DNA from: Chloroflexota bacterium
GTDB taxonomy: Bacteria > Chloroflexota > Anaerolineae > Anaerolineales > UBA4823
Direction of reading: 5' to 3'
Assembly (NCBI GenBank): GCA_017860725.1
Contig: JAGDMX010000106.1
Coordinates: 1-7,653 of the forward strand
DNA length: 7,653 nucleotides
The stretch's first letter is position 1. Each line of letters begins with the position of its first letter. The position numbers were made by a program, and so were the translations under genes. Shown here in pieces: positions 1-5,585 of this stretch. Under the pieces are notes generated by a model, which worked only from the letters and a program-made list of their open reading frames with translations, ran no database searches and was not told the DNA's origin.

Positions 1-216
1 TGCTTGATGTTCGGCGGCGGGACAGTCGCGTTCCACGGCGACTATATCGAGCTGGATGCAATGGTTTCCGGCGGCACGCATACGGTGCATCTCTCTTGGG
101 CCGATAACCGGGATGTGACGCCCTGCGACCTGGATCCGGCTCCTGGACCGGCATCGAATAATACCGGCAACCGCAATGCCAATATCTACGCGGATACGCT
201 GGTAGTGACGCCATAA
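1..216 (+). CDS. C-terminal end of a sialidase/BNR-like secreted protein (5' end outside window)
   Basis: The frame is open from the first base and ends at a TAA at 214-216, so only the last 71 residues are present. No start or signal peptide can be judged. The visible segment FHGDYIELDAMVSGG, then LSWADNRDV, then NANIYADTLVV, matches in pattern the C-terminus of the complete propeller gene on the opposite strand (FIGDYNGIAAV, then FWTDARVFG, then DTDVYMDVV). This pattern of GDY, an aromatic-x-D-x-R element and a final Asp/Tyr strand is typical of the last blade of BNR/sialidase-like beta-propellers. I therefore infer a related propeller protein, probably exported. No Asp box lies in the part seen. 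The gene converges on its likely paralogue, with a 157-bp gap between the stops. The substrate is unknown, and enzymatic sialidase activity cannot be inferred. Confidence 0.6.
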   Translation, partial: CLMFGGGTVAFHGDYIELDAMVSGGTHTVHLSWADNRDVTPCDLDPAPGPASNNTGNRNANIYADTLVVTP

Positions 217-226
217 CCTCCCTCAA

Positions 227-248
227 TCCCGATCAAGGTCAATCGGGA
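227..248 (+). terminator. Weak hairpin after the left-edge gene
   Basis: An inverted repeat tcccgat (227-233) / atcggga (242-248) with an 8-nt loop starts 11 bp after the TAA of the left-edge gene. The 7-bp stem is only moderately GC-rich and no T-tract follows. It may aid termination or protect the 3' end, but it is not a convincing intrinsic terminator on its own. Confidence 0.3.
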
Positions 249-284
249 CTTCGCCCCCATCGAAGCGTATTTGTTCCATAGGGG

Positions 285-326
285 AAAAATAACCAAGTCG
301 CCCTGGCGCATATTAGCCAGGGCGAC
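285..326 (-). terminator. Intrinsic terminator of the 374-2089 gene
   Basis: A perfect 11-bp GC-rich stem, gtcgccctggc (297-307) / gccagggcgac (316-326), has an 8-nt loop. Read on the - strand it is followed by TTGGTTATTTTT, which gives the U-rich tail of a rho-independent terminator. It begins about 48 bp beyond the stop codon of the - strand propeller gene. In the + direction the stem is followed by a sequence without a T-run, so it should work mainly leftward. The stem may still slow + strand transcripts coming from the left-edge gene. Confidence 0.75.
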
Positions 327-373
327 ATTGATATTATGGGAGCGCATTGCTCACGACCAAACAGACAATTAGC

Positions 374-2089
374 TTACTTACCACCAGGCTGGACAACATC
401 CATGTAAACATCGGTATCGCCAAAAACGCGCGCATCCGTCCAGAAGGGGAAGGCTTTCGTCCCGACTGCAGCGATGCCATTATAGTCGCCGATGAATGAT
501 GGGCTGCCCTGGAAACCATAGAAGAAGTCGGAGGATACTTCCGACGCCCTGAATTCATTCCAGCTTGCACCGCCATCTCGTGACAAGGCAACCCATGCAT
601 CTGTGGCGTGGGCCGAATTGCCGCTCAGGCGGCGATCGTAGTACAACGCCCACACCCAGCCATTATCGCTCACGGTAATCCACGGGAACCAGTTATCGTG
701 ATCCGCTGAATCCTGGGTGATCTTCTGTGGCGCTGACCAGGTCATGCCTCCGTCGGTCGACTTGGTGACGAAGACATCGGAGCTGGTAGCTTTACCACTC
801 GGGCACGAGCCATCAGCTGCACTAATCAAAGTAGGGTATGGGAAAGTATCACCGTTGCGGTTGTCGGCAAAGGTGATGTACAGCTCATCGTTCGGACCGA
901 TGGCCAGATTGCCTGCTGAGATCAACCGCCAACCGCCGTTGCACACGGTCTGCCGTCCGTTGAATGGCGAGATCGGGTAATTGTCCAAACCATCATATAC
1001 CTTGGTCACAAAGTACGGACCGGAGACAGCGAAGGTGTCAGGATCGACTTTAACCACCAGGATCTGGTTGTTGAAATTCCCGGGTGAAGTCCATTCGCTC
1101 TCATTTTGCTCGTTGAAGAAGTGCACGTACACCGAGCCATCCGAGCCGACCACTGGGTAAGAGTACTGGTTCTCATCACAATCGTAACTGGTAGTGTCAG
1201 GGCCTGTCGCGCCAGGGCCAGTCCCACCAGCAGTATCTACCTGAAACTCACACAAATCGGCCGAAGCGCCATTAATCTCACCCGCCACGGTAAAGCTCTG
1301 GCCTTGATCGTCCGAATAGGCCAGGTAGATCGGCGAATCCAAATAATCTGCCCCGCCCTCAAAGAAAAATCGGGTGTAAGTCACGTAAATCCGGCCATCG
1401 TGGGCTCCACCGCTGTTATCCACCGTCATGTATTCCTTGTCCAGGAACACCGAACAGTCGAAGGCATACGGCCAGTAATCAACTACGCCGCGACCAGTGG
1501 CTACGATCGGTCGCCAAAAACTGACGCCACCGTTCTGGGACTGGTAGGTAAAAATACCGTTTTCACAGAAACTGGCGCTGAATCCGATGCTGGTATGATA
1601 GACAGTTCCGTCGTTCGCTACGGCTACAGTCGGATCGCCAGTACCAACCGGTGGTTCAACAAAGCCCGGGAAATCACCCGCGGCAGTCAGTGCAGGAAAT
1701 ACCACCGAGCCACTTTTCCAGGTCTGCCCACCGTCGAAAGAAGCCGCCGTCCCTCCACCGATCGGGTAGCCCAGGCTGTAATCGTTATAGCCAGCGACGA
1801 GATGCCTCGGATTGTTAGGGTTGACAACAATGGCGGTTTCGTTTTGAGGCCGGCTAGTGAAATCCTGGTTTACCAGCAAATTATGCCCAGCAGGTTGCTT
1901 GGCACCCGGCTTGAAATCCTCGCTTTGGTTGAAAAACAAAGCCTCTTCGACAATACCCGAGCGCCAACTCATAACATTGGGCTTCGGTTTTACCGGCAGC
2001 GAGATTCCACTCTGGGCATTGGCAGCGGTAGCCACGATGGTAAGCACCATCAGTATTCCGAATATCTTAACGAACTGCTTGAGTTTCAT
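374..2089 (-). CDS. Secreted sialidase-like beta-propeller protein with five Asp boxes
   Basis: Encodes 571 residues. The start at 2089 is chosen because AAGGAG lies 9 nt upstream and the protein then begins with a clear Sec signal peptide: MKLKQF, a hydrophobic stretch at residues 7-23, and a likely cleavage after ANA (residue 25). An in-frame ATG at 2188 would add 33 residues ahead of the signal peptide and lacks a good ribosome binding site. Five BNR/Asp-box motifs (S-x-D-x-G-x-[ST]-[WF] type) are visible: SFDGGQTW 117-124, SQNGGVSF 184-191 (Asp replaced by Asn), SDDQGQSF 259-266, STDGGMTW 444-451 and SRDGGASW 503-510. Such boxes mark the outer turns of sialidase-fold propeller blades. I see no RIP motif near the N-terminus and cannot assign the sialidase arginine triad, so it may be a non-sialidase hydrolase or a binding protein. 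Six cysteines in the mature part could form disulfides, fitting an exported protein. It probably acts at the surface or outside the cell. Substrate unknown. Confidence 0.85.
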   Translation of the reverse strand: MKLKQFVKIFGILMVLTIVATAANAQSGISLPVKPKPNVMSWRSGIVEEALFFNQSEDFKPGAKQPAGHNLLVNQDFTSRPQNETAIVVNPNNPRHLVAGYNDYSLGYPIGGGTAASFDGGQTWKSGSVVFPALTAAGDFPGFVEPPVGTGDPTVAVANDGTVYHTSIGFSASFCENGIFTYQSQNGGVSFWRPIVATGRGVVDYWPYAFDCSVFLDKEYMTVDNSGGAHDGRIYVTYTRFFFEGGADYLDSPIYLAYSDDQGQSFTVAGEINGASADLCEFQVDTAGGTGPGATGPDTTSYDCDENQYSYPVVGSDGSVYVHFFNEQNESEWTSPGNFNNQILVVKVDPDTFAVSGPYFVTKVYDGLDNYPISPFNGRQTVCNGGWRLISAGNLAIGPNDELYITFADNRNGDTFPYPTLISAADGSCPSGKATSSDVFVTKSTDGGMTWSAPQKITQDSADHDNWFPWITVSDNGWVWALYYDRRLSGNSAHATDAWVALSRDGGASWNEFRASEVSSDFFYGFQGSPSFIGDYNGIAAVGTKAFPFWTDARVFGDTDVYMDVVQPGGK

Positions 2090-2161
2090 ACAGGTTAACT
2101 CCTTTGGGTTGATCACATGATATGGGGAAGTAGATACAAAATAGAAATATGTCAAATTTAT

Positions 2162-2191
2162 CTTATAGCCCACCTCCTCCTTGTTCATCAA
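2162..2191 (-). promoter_or_regulatory. Possible proximal promoter of the propeller gene
   Basis: On the - strand TTGATG (2186-2191) is separated by 18 bp from TATAAG (2162-2167). This would start transcription near 2155 and give a leader of about 65 nt before the ATG at 2089. The -10 matches consensus at 5 of 6 positions and the -35 at 4 of 6. The site is better placed than the distal promoter but weaker, and in AT-rich DNA such a match may arise by chance. Confidence 0.25.
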
Positions 2192-2350
2192 TCAAATCAT
2201 TCCGCCTATAGAGAACCAGATACAGAAAATTTCTAAAATCTTGATAAGACTAATAATTGTTTAGATTAACACTCTCGTTACGGGTTTATCGAAATGGAAA
2301 CGATACATCGCATGAAAGGAACTGGAAAAATAGGCTGATCTCGAATAGAT

Positions 2351-2398
2351 TATTGACGAGTACTCACAAAACACTAAAAAACCCCTGAAACGTCAATA
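2351..2398. repeat. Inverted repeat TATTGACG / CGTCAATA
   Basis: Perfect 8-bp arms at 2351-2358 and 2391-2398 are separated by 32 bp, and a small GAGTACTC palindrome (2358-2365) lies at the inner edge of the left arm. A third copy of the core (CGTCAAT, 2525-2531) overlaps the -35 of the distal leftward promoter. This could be a regulator-binding site or a stem in the leader RNA. It could also be chance; an 8-bp dyad is short. Confidence 0.3.
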
Positions 2399-2501
2399 TT
2401 TGATTTGGTTGAAGACTCGGGCAGTATCTTGCGAAAGCCGTTGGAAGATTGCAATACTTAATGTGGAGAAGATGAGGCCTAGAACAAGATTTACCTCATT
2501 A

Positions 2502-2530
2502 AATATACCATATTAGTATTATTACGTCAA
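2502..2530 (-). promoter_or_regulatory. Distal leftward sigma70-type promoter with extended -10
   Basis: On the - strand TTGACG (2525-2530) is followed after exactly 17 bp by TATATT (2502-2507), with TGG directly ahead of it (an extended -10, TGn). Each hexamer matches consensus at 5 of 6 positions at ideal spacing, the best promoter match I found in the window. Transcription would start near 2495 and run toward the propeller gene, whose ATG lies about 405 nt away. That implies a long untranslated leader or a separate small RNA. It is placed back-to-back with the promoter of the rightward cysteine-cluster gene. Confidence 0.5.
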
Positions 2531-2556
2531 TCAAAAATTAAGCGATTGTGGATATA

Positions 2557-2565
2557 TGGTATGCT
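2557..2565 (+). promoter_or_regulatory. Extended -10 promoter of the cysteine-cluster gene (possible leaderless start)
   Basis: TGG followed by TATGCT (hexamer 2560-2565) forms an extended -10. No good -35 is found 17 bp upstream, which is common for extended -10 promoters. A transcript would begin about 7 bp downstream, at or next to the ATG at 2574, and no Shine-Dalgarno sequence precedes that ATG. This suggests a leaderless or nearly leaderless mRNA. Confidence 0.4.
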
Positions 2566-2573
2566 TAACCCCC

Positions 2574-3266
2574 ATGTCACCGTCATTCGCCGACCTGTAC
2601 GCCCGCTTCGAGGCGCCAATCTCAGCTCTGGACTGCGGCGAGCGCTGCGCCCCCTACAACGAGCGCGGTGTGCCGTTTTGCTGCGATACCCGTCACACTA
2701 TCCCAACGGCTTATATGGCGGAGTGGGAGTACCTGCAAGCCAACACCGATCTATGGCATACCTATCAAGCACCAGACCCAGCCGAGTCAGCCCGCCTGGC
2801 AGCGCAGGTCCCCGAAGGGCAGGTGCTGATCGAATGCCTGGGGCATAAACTTTGCCAGCGGGGTTTCCGGTCGATCACCTGCCGGGCGTTTCCCTTCTTT
2901 CCGTACGTAACTCGCGAGGGCGAGTTTATCGGGCTGTCGTATTATTGGGAGTACGAGGATCGCTGCTGGGTGATCAGCCACCTGGAAGTGGTTACTCCTG
3001 CGTACCTGATGCAATTCGTGACGACTTTCGAGGCGTTGTTCACAGCATATCCCCAAGAGAGGGAGGGTTTCCGCCAGGAGGGCATCCGCATGCGGCGCGT
3101 CTTCGGCCGGCGCAAGCGGGCAATTCCGCTGCTGCACCGCAACGGGAAGTGTTATAAAATTACTCCGCACAACGGGCGGGTGCGAAGGGTCGAGCCTCAG
3201 GCATTTGGGCTGCACGGTGTGTATCAGGTCGTTGAGAAGCTGCCAATCGACGGAGAGCGTTCTTAA
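2574..3266 (+). CDS. YkgJ-like cysteine-cluster (putative Zn/Fe-binding) protein
   Basis: Encodes 230 residues from the ATG at 2574. An in-frame ATG at 2556 would add six residues but overlaps the presumed -10, so it is less likely. Cysteines form two groups: C21-x3-C25, then C36-C37; and C88, C94 and C103, the last within ITCRAFPFFPY. Paired cysteines followed by a C...C...(RP)xxCRxFPF element are characteristic of the YkgJ/CxxCxxCC family, proposed to bind zinc or an iron cluster. The usual RP before the last cysteine is replaced here by SI. C131 and C193 lie outside the core. The C-terminal part (residues 170-210) is basic. There is no signal peptide or membrane segment, so the protein is probably cytoplasmic. 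The molecular role of the family is not established. The stop codon (TAA, 3264-3266) abuts a palindromic repeat and overlaps the ATG that would open a longer form of the next gene. Confidence 0.7.
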   Translation: MSPSFADLYARFEAPISALDCGERCAPYNERGVPFCCDTRHTIPTAYMAEWEYLQANTDLWHTYQAPDPAESARLAAQVPEGQVLIECLGHKLCQRGFRSITCRAFPFFPYVTREGEFIGLSYYWEYEDRCWVISHLEVVTPAYLMQFVTTFEALFTAYPQEREGFRQEGIRMRRVFGRRKRAIPLLHRNGKCYKITPHNGRVRRVEPQAFGLHGVYQVVEKLPIDGERS

Positions 3267-3267
3267 T

Positions 3268-3346
3268 GTCATTACGAGGAGCGTTCTGTGCAACGAAGCA
3301 ATCTCATGTGCCAAGTGATGGATTGCTTCGCTTCGCTCGCAATGAC
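3268..3346. repeat. Palindromic interspersed repeat, complete copy
   Basis: The 79-bp element has terminal arms gtcattacgag (3268-3278) / ctcgcaatgac (3336-3346), matching at 10 of 11 positions, and perfect inner arms cgaagcaatc (3294-3303) / gattgcttcg (3321-3330) around a 17-nt loop. The RNA would fold into a long interrupted hairpin. It begins 2 bp after the cysteine-cluster gene's stop codon. Its sequence matches a family of GTCATTGCGAGGAGCG-type repeats that I recall as abundant in Chloroflexota and some other bacteria. It carries no transposase, so it is REP/MITE-like at most. Confidence 0.8.
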
Positions 3347-3360
3347 AGAGGCGGCAGGAT

Positions 3361-3418
3361 GTCATTGCAAGGAGCGTTCTGTGCGACGAAGCAATCTCAC
3401 GTGCCAAGTGATGGATTG
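3361..3418. repeat. Palindromic interspersed repeat, copy lacking its right arm
   Basis: The first 58 bp match the complete copy at 54 of 58 positions, and the match stops after the inner gattg, so the right inner and terminal arms are missing. The start-to-start distance between the copies is 93 bp, a multiple of three. Both copies therefore read in the same frame as the following GIY-YIG gene. The break lies 15 bp before that gene's likely ATG, suggesting deletion or insertion at this junction. Confidence 0.8.
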
Positions 3419-3433
3419 AGGATAGACAGGAGA

Positions 3434-3721
3434 ATGAGCAACCAGTATTTTGTCTACATCATGACCTTTGCAGGCAACCCCGTACTTTACACCGGGGTTA
3501 CAAATAATCTAAAGCATCGTGCGGTTAAACACCGTGAGAAATTAGCCGACGGGTTTACTAAGAAATCCAATATGACAAAACTGGTATACTTTGAAACGTG
3601 CGAAGATGTTAACGAGGCAATCTCTAAGGAGAAACAGATTAAAGAGGACTCCAGGCAAAAGAAGCTGGGTCTAATCCAGCCTATGAATCCGGAGTGGATT
3701 GATCTGTATGAGAATTTGTAG
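3434..3721 (+). CDS. Small GIY-YIG nuclease-domain protein
   Basis: Encodes 95 residues from the ATG at 3434. AGGAG lies only 1 nt upstream, an unusually short spacing. The protein is a single GIY-YIG domain of the small stand-alone class. The first motif is VYI (residues 7-9), the second is YTG (19-21), and the conserved Arg is R29. H33 follows, and the metal-binding Glu is probably E66 in KEKQIK. The C-terminal MNPEWIDLY segment (79-87) is typical of this class, as is the full length of about 90-100 residues. The family fold cuts DNA, but the role of these small solo proteins is unclear; repair is often suggested. The frame stays open upstream through both palindromic repeats to an ATG at 3266, giving a possible 151-residue form with a repeat-encoded N-terminus. 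I consider the short form more likely because the domain begins there. Base composition looks lower in GC than the neighbours, which may point to transfer. Confidence 0.85.
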   Translation: MSNQYFVYIMTFAGNPVLYTGVTNNLKHRAVKHREKLADGFTKKSNMTKLVYFETCEDVNEAISKEKQIKEDSRQKKLGLIQPMNPEWIDLYENL

Positions 3722-3818
3722 TTGAATTATCGAATCGATAGCACTCGAGATAGATATTAGGGTGCAGCAGTATGGGTTTGCTTTGGCAAAGATCGCCTCG
3801 CTTGACATGAATTAACGA

Positions 3819-5582
3819 ATGACATCACTTCCCGCAACCTCCGAATTCACGCTTGCCCACCAGCAACAAGCCGACCGGCGCGGGCCTGCCCGCTGGATTG
3901 GCTGGCACGCGCTGCGCTATTGGTACCTGGTGTTGATCATGATTAGTGGGGCGCTGGGCAACGCCGCCCTGGCGGCGGCAGTGCCGGTGCTGCTGGGACA
4001 AGCCTTCAATGTGATGAACCAACCCGAGCCGGTGGTCAACGACCTGATCCCGCTGGCCTTATTATTAGCAGGGACGCAGCTGGTGCGCGGGGTGCTGCAG
4101 TTCGGGCGCAACTTTGGCGCCGAGCTGCTGGGGCAGCGCGTGGAACGCGACATCCGTGACGAGCTGTATATCTCGCTGCTGGGCAAGAGTATGACCTTCC
4201 ACAGCCTACAGCCGGTGGGCGATACCATGGCACGCGCCACCAACGACGTGCGCGAGGTCAATTTCTTCTTCAGCCCGGGGTTGAACCTGGTGATCGGTTC
4301 AGGCTTCTTCATGCTCGTGCCGCTATTCGTCGCCCCGCGCTACCATCCCAGCCTGATACTGGTACCGGCTTTATTTGTGGTGGGCTACATCCTGGCTTTG
4401 TGGCAGTACCTGCACGAGCTGTCTCCGATCACCAGCGACGTAAGGCGTTCCTTTGGACGGCTGAACACACGCCTGGCGGAAGCAATCGACGGCATCGAAA
4501 CGGTCAAGGGCAGCGCCCAGGAACGCAGCGAGGTGGATCGCTTCGGCGAGAATGCCCGCCGCTACCGGGATGCCTTCGTGCGCCAGGGCGACGTAGAAGC
4601 GCGCTTCATACCGCTGCTGCTGTTGGGACTGGCGGAGGCGGGCGGTCTGCTGCATGCCCTGTTGCTCTTCTACCAGGGAGAGCTGGACCTGGGGCAGGTG
4701 GTTGGCTTTTTCGGCTTGCTGCAGCTGTTTGGTTTTCCAACCTTCACCTCGCTGTTCGCCTATTCGCAGGTTTCGCTGGGGATCGCTAGCGCACGTCGCA
4801 TCCTGGAGCTGATCAACCGCGAGAATGACCTGGACCAGAACCTGCAAGGCAACAGCCAACCGATGCAAGGCGAGATTGAGTTCCGCGATGTCTCCTTTGC
4901 TTACACGAACGGCGAAGCGGTATTGAAAAACATCTCCTTCCGGGTCAAAGCCGGGCAGACGGTAGCGATTGTTGGACAAACCGGTTCAGGCAAGACCTCT
5001 CTGGTAAAGCTGGTCAACCGCACCTACGATACCACTACCGGTGTAGTGCTGATTGATGGTGTGAACGTTCGCCAGTGGAACCTGGAATCCCTGCGGCGGG
5101 GGGTATCGATGATCGAACAGGACATCTTCCTGTTCTCGCGTAGCATTGCCGAGAACGTGGCCTTCGGCAAACCGGGTACCGATCCAGCACTGATCGAGCA
5201 GGCCTCTGAAGCAGCCCAGGCGCACGAGTTCATCTCATCATTCCCGGAGAGCTATCAGACAGTGATCGGCGAGCGTGGCGTGACGCTCTCCGGTGGGCAG
5301 CGCCAGCGCCTGGCATTGGCGCGTGCCTTCCTGACCAACCCGCCGATCTTGATCCTGGATGACTCTACCAGCGCCATTGATAGCGCCACAGAGGATAAAA
5401 TCCAGCGGGCGATCTACACTGCCGCCCGCGGGCGGACTACGCTGATCATCACCCACCGCCTGTCGCAGATACGCTGGGCAGACCTGATCCTGGTGCTACG
5501 CCAGGGTGAGTTGGTGGCGCAAGGCAGCCACGAAGATCTGATGCGCACTTCCGAATCCTACCGGCGAATCTTCAGCGAGTGA
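3819..5582 (+). CDS. ABC exporter half-transporter, subunit with degenerate ATP site (fused TMD-NBD)
   Basis: Encodes 587 residues. An N-terminal membrane domain shows about six segments (near residues 34-56, 76-94, 154-171, 178-195, 262-285 and 292-315), followed by a nucleotide-binding domain from about 350. Visible motifs are A-loop Y362, Walker A GQTGSGKT 386-393, Q-loop Q434, X-loop TVIGERG 481-487, signature LSGGQ 490-494, Walker B ILILDD 510-515, D-loop SAID 518-521 and H-loop H546. The residue after the Walker B Asp, normally the catalytic Glu, is Asp (D515, in LDDSTSAID). This marks the degenerate subunit of heterodimeric type IV exporters such as TM287/288 and BmrCD. The next gene, 3 bp downstream, supplies the partner. 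No good Shine-Dalgarno or promoter is seen in the 97 bp upstream, and no terminator follows the GIY-YIG gene, so readthrough is possible. Likely substrate: drugs, lipids or peptides; not determinable from sequence. Confidence 0.93.
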   Translation: MTSLPATSEFTLAHQQQADRRGPARWIGWHALRYWYLVLIMISGALGNAALAAAVPVLLGQAFNVMNQPEPVVNDLIPLALLLAGTQLVRGVLQFGRNFGAELLGQRVERDIRDELYISLLGKSMTFHSLQPVGDTMARATNDVREVNFFFSPGLNLVIGSGFFMLVPLFVAPRYHPSLILVPALFVVGYILALWQYLHELSPITSDVRRSFGRLNTRLAEAIDGIETVKGSAQERSEVDRFGENARRYRDAFVRQGDVEARFIPLLLLGLAEAGGLLHALLLFYQGELDLGQVVGFFGLLQLFGFPTFTSLFAYSQVSLGIASARRILELINRENDLDQNLQGNSQPMQGEIEFRDVSFAYTNGEAVLKNISFRVKAGQTVAIVGQTGSGKTSLVKLVNRTYDTTTGVVLIDGVNVRQWNLESLRRGVSMIEQDIFLFSRSIAENVAFGKPGTDPALIEQASEAAQAHEFISSFPESYQTVIGERGVTLSGGQRQRLALARAFLTNPPILILDDSTSAIDSATEDKIQRAIYTAARGRTTLIITHRLSQIRWADLILVLRQGELVAQGSHEDLMRTSESYRRIFSE

Positions 5583-5585
5583 CCG

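Larger units (their letters stand above)
2090..2573. other. AT-rich intergenic region between divergent genes
   Basis: This 484-bp stretch holds no gene I can support. It is visibly richer in A and T than its neighbours. It contains the ribosome binding site of the - strand propeller gene (AAGGAG, reverse complement of 2099-2104), candidate - strand promoters, a dyad at 2351-2398 and an extended -10 for the rightward gene. The heptamer CGTCAAT occurs at 2391-2397 and 2525-2531 and inverted at 2352-2358. A perfect TTGACA on the - strand (2150-2155) has no acceptable -10 at 16-18 bp. An SD-like GGAGGAGG on the - strand (about 2173-2180) precedes no plausible start at normal spacing. Confidence 0.7.

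Noticed and set aside
1106..2098. Long + strand open frame (330 codons) antisense to the propeller gene
   Set aside because: It lies almost wholly opposite a gene with a signal peptide and five Asp boxes, has no ribosome binding site or recognisable domain, and its translation looks like random basic sequence. It is a shadow of the real gene.
2150..2155. Perfect TTGACA on the - strand upstream of the propeller gene
   Set aside because: At 16-18 bp spacing the -10 candidates (ctactt, tacttc, acttcc) are poor. It was kept only as a note in the intergenic entry.
2087..2191. N-terminal extension of the propeller protein to a start at 2188 or 2191
   Set aside because: The extension would bury the signal peptide 33-34 residues in and lacks a ribosome binding site, whereas the ATG at 2089 has AAGGAG at 9-nt spacing.
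2787..3407. - strand open frame (206 codons) crossing the repeats and the cysteine-cluster gene
   Set aside because: Its first part is just the palindromic repeat translated (CHCERSEAIHHLA-type text, a common spurious prediction) and the rest is antisense to the cysteine-cluster gene.
3268..3418. CRISPR-like array
   Set aside because: There are only two copies, one truncated, and both are long internally palindromic elements with no comparable spacers. This is an interspersed repeat.
3802..3807. TTGACA as the -35 of an ABC operon promoter
   Set aside because: It lies 11 bp before the ATG at 3819, so the -10 would fall inside the gene, and no -10-like hexamer is present there.
4371..4979. 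- strand and other-frame open frames inside both ABC genes
   Set aside because: Several overlap clear ABC transporter coding sequence, have no recognisable domains, and are expected by-products of GC-rich coding DNA.
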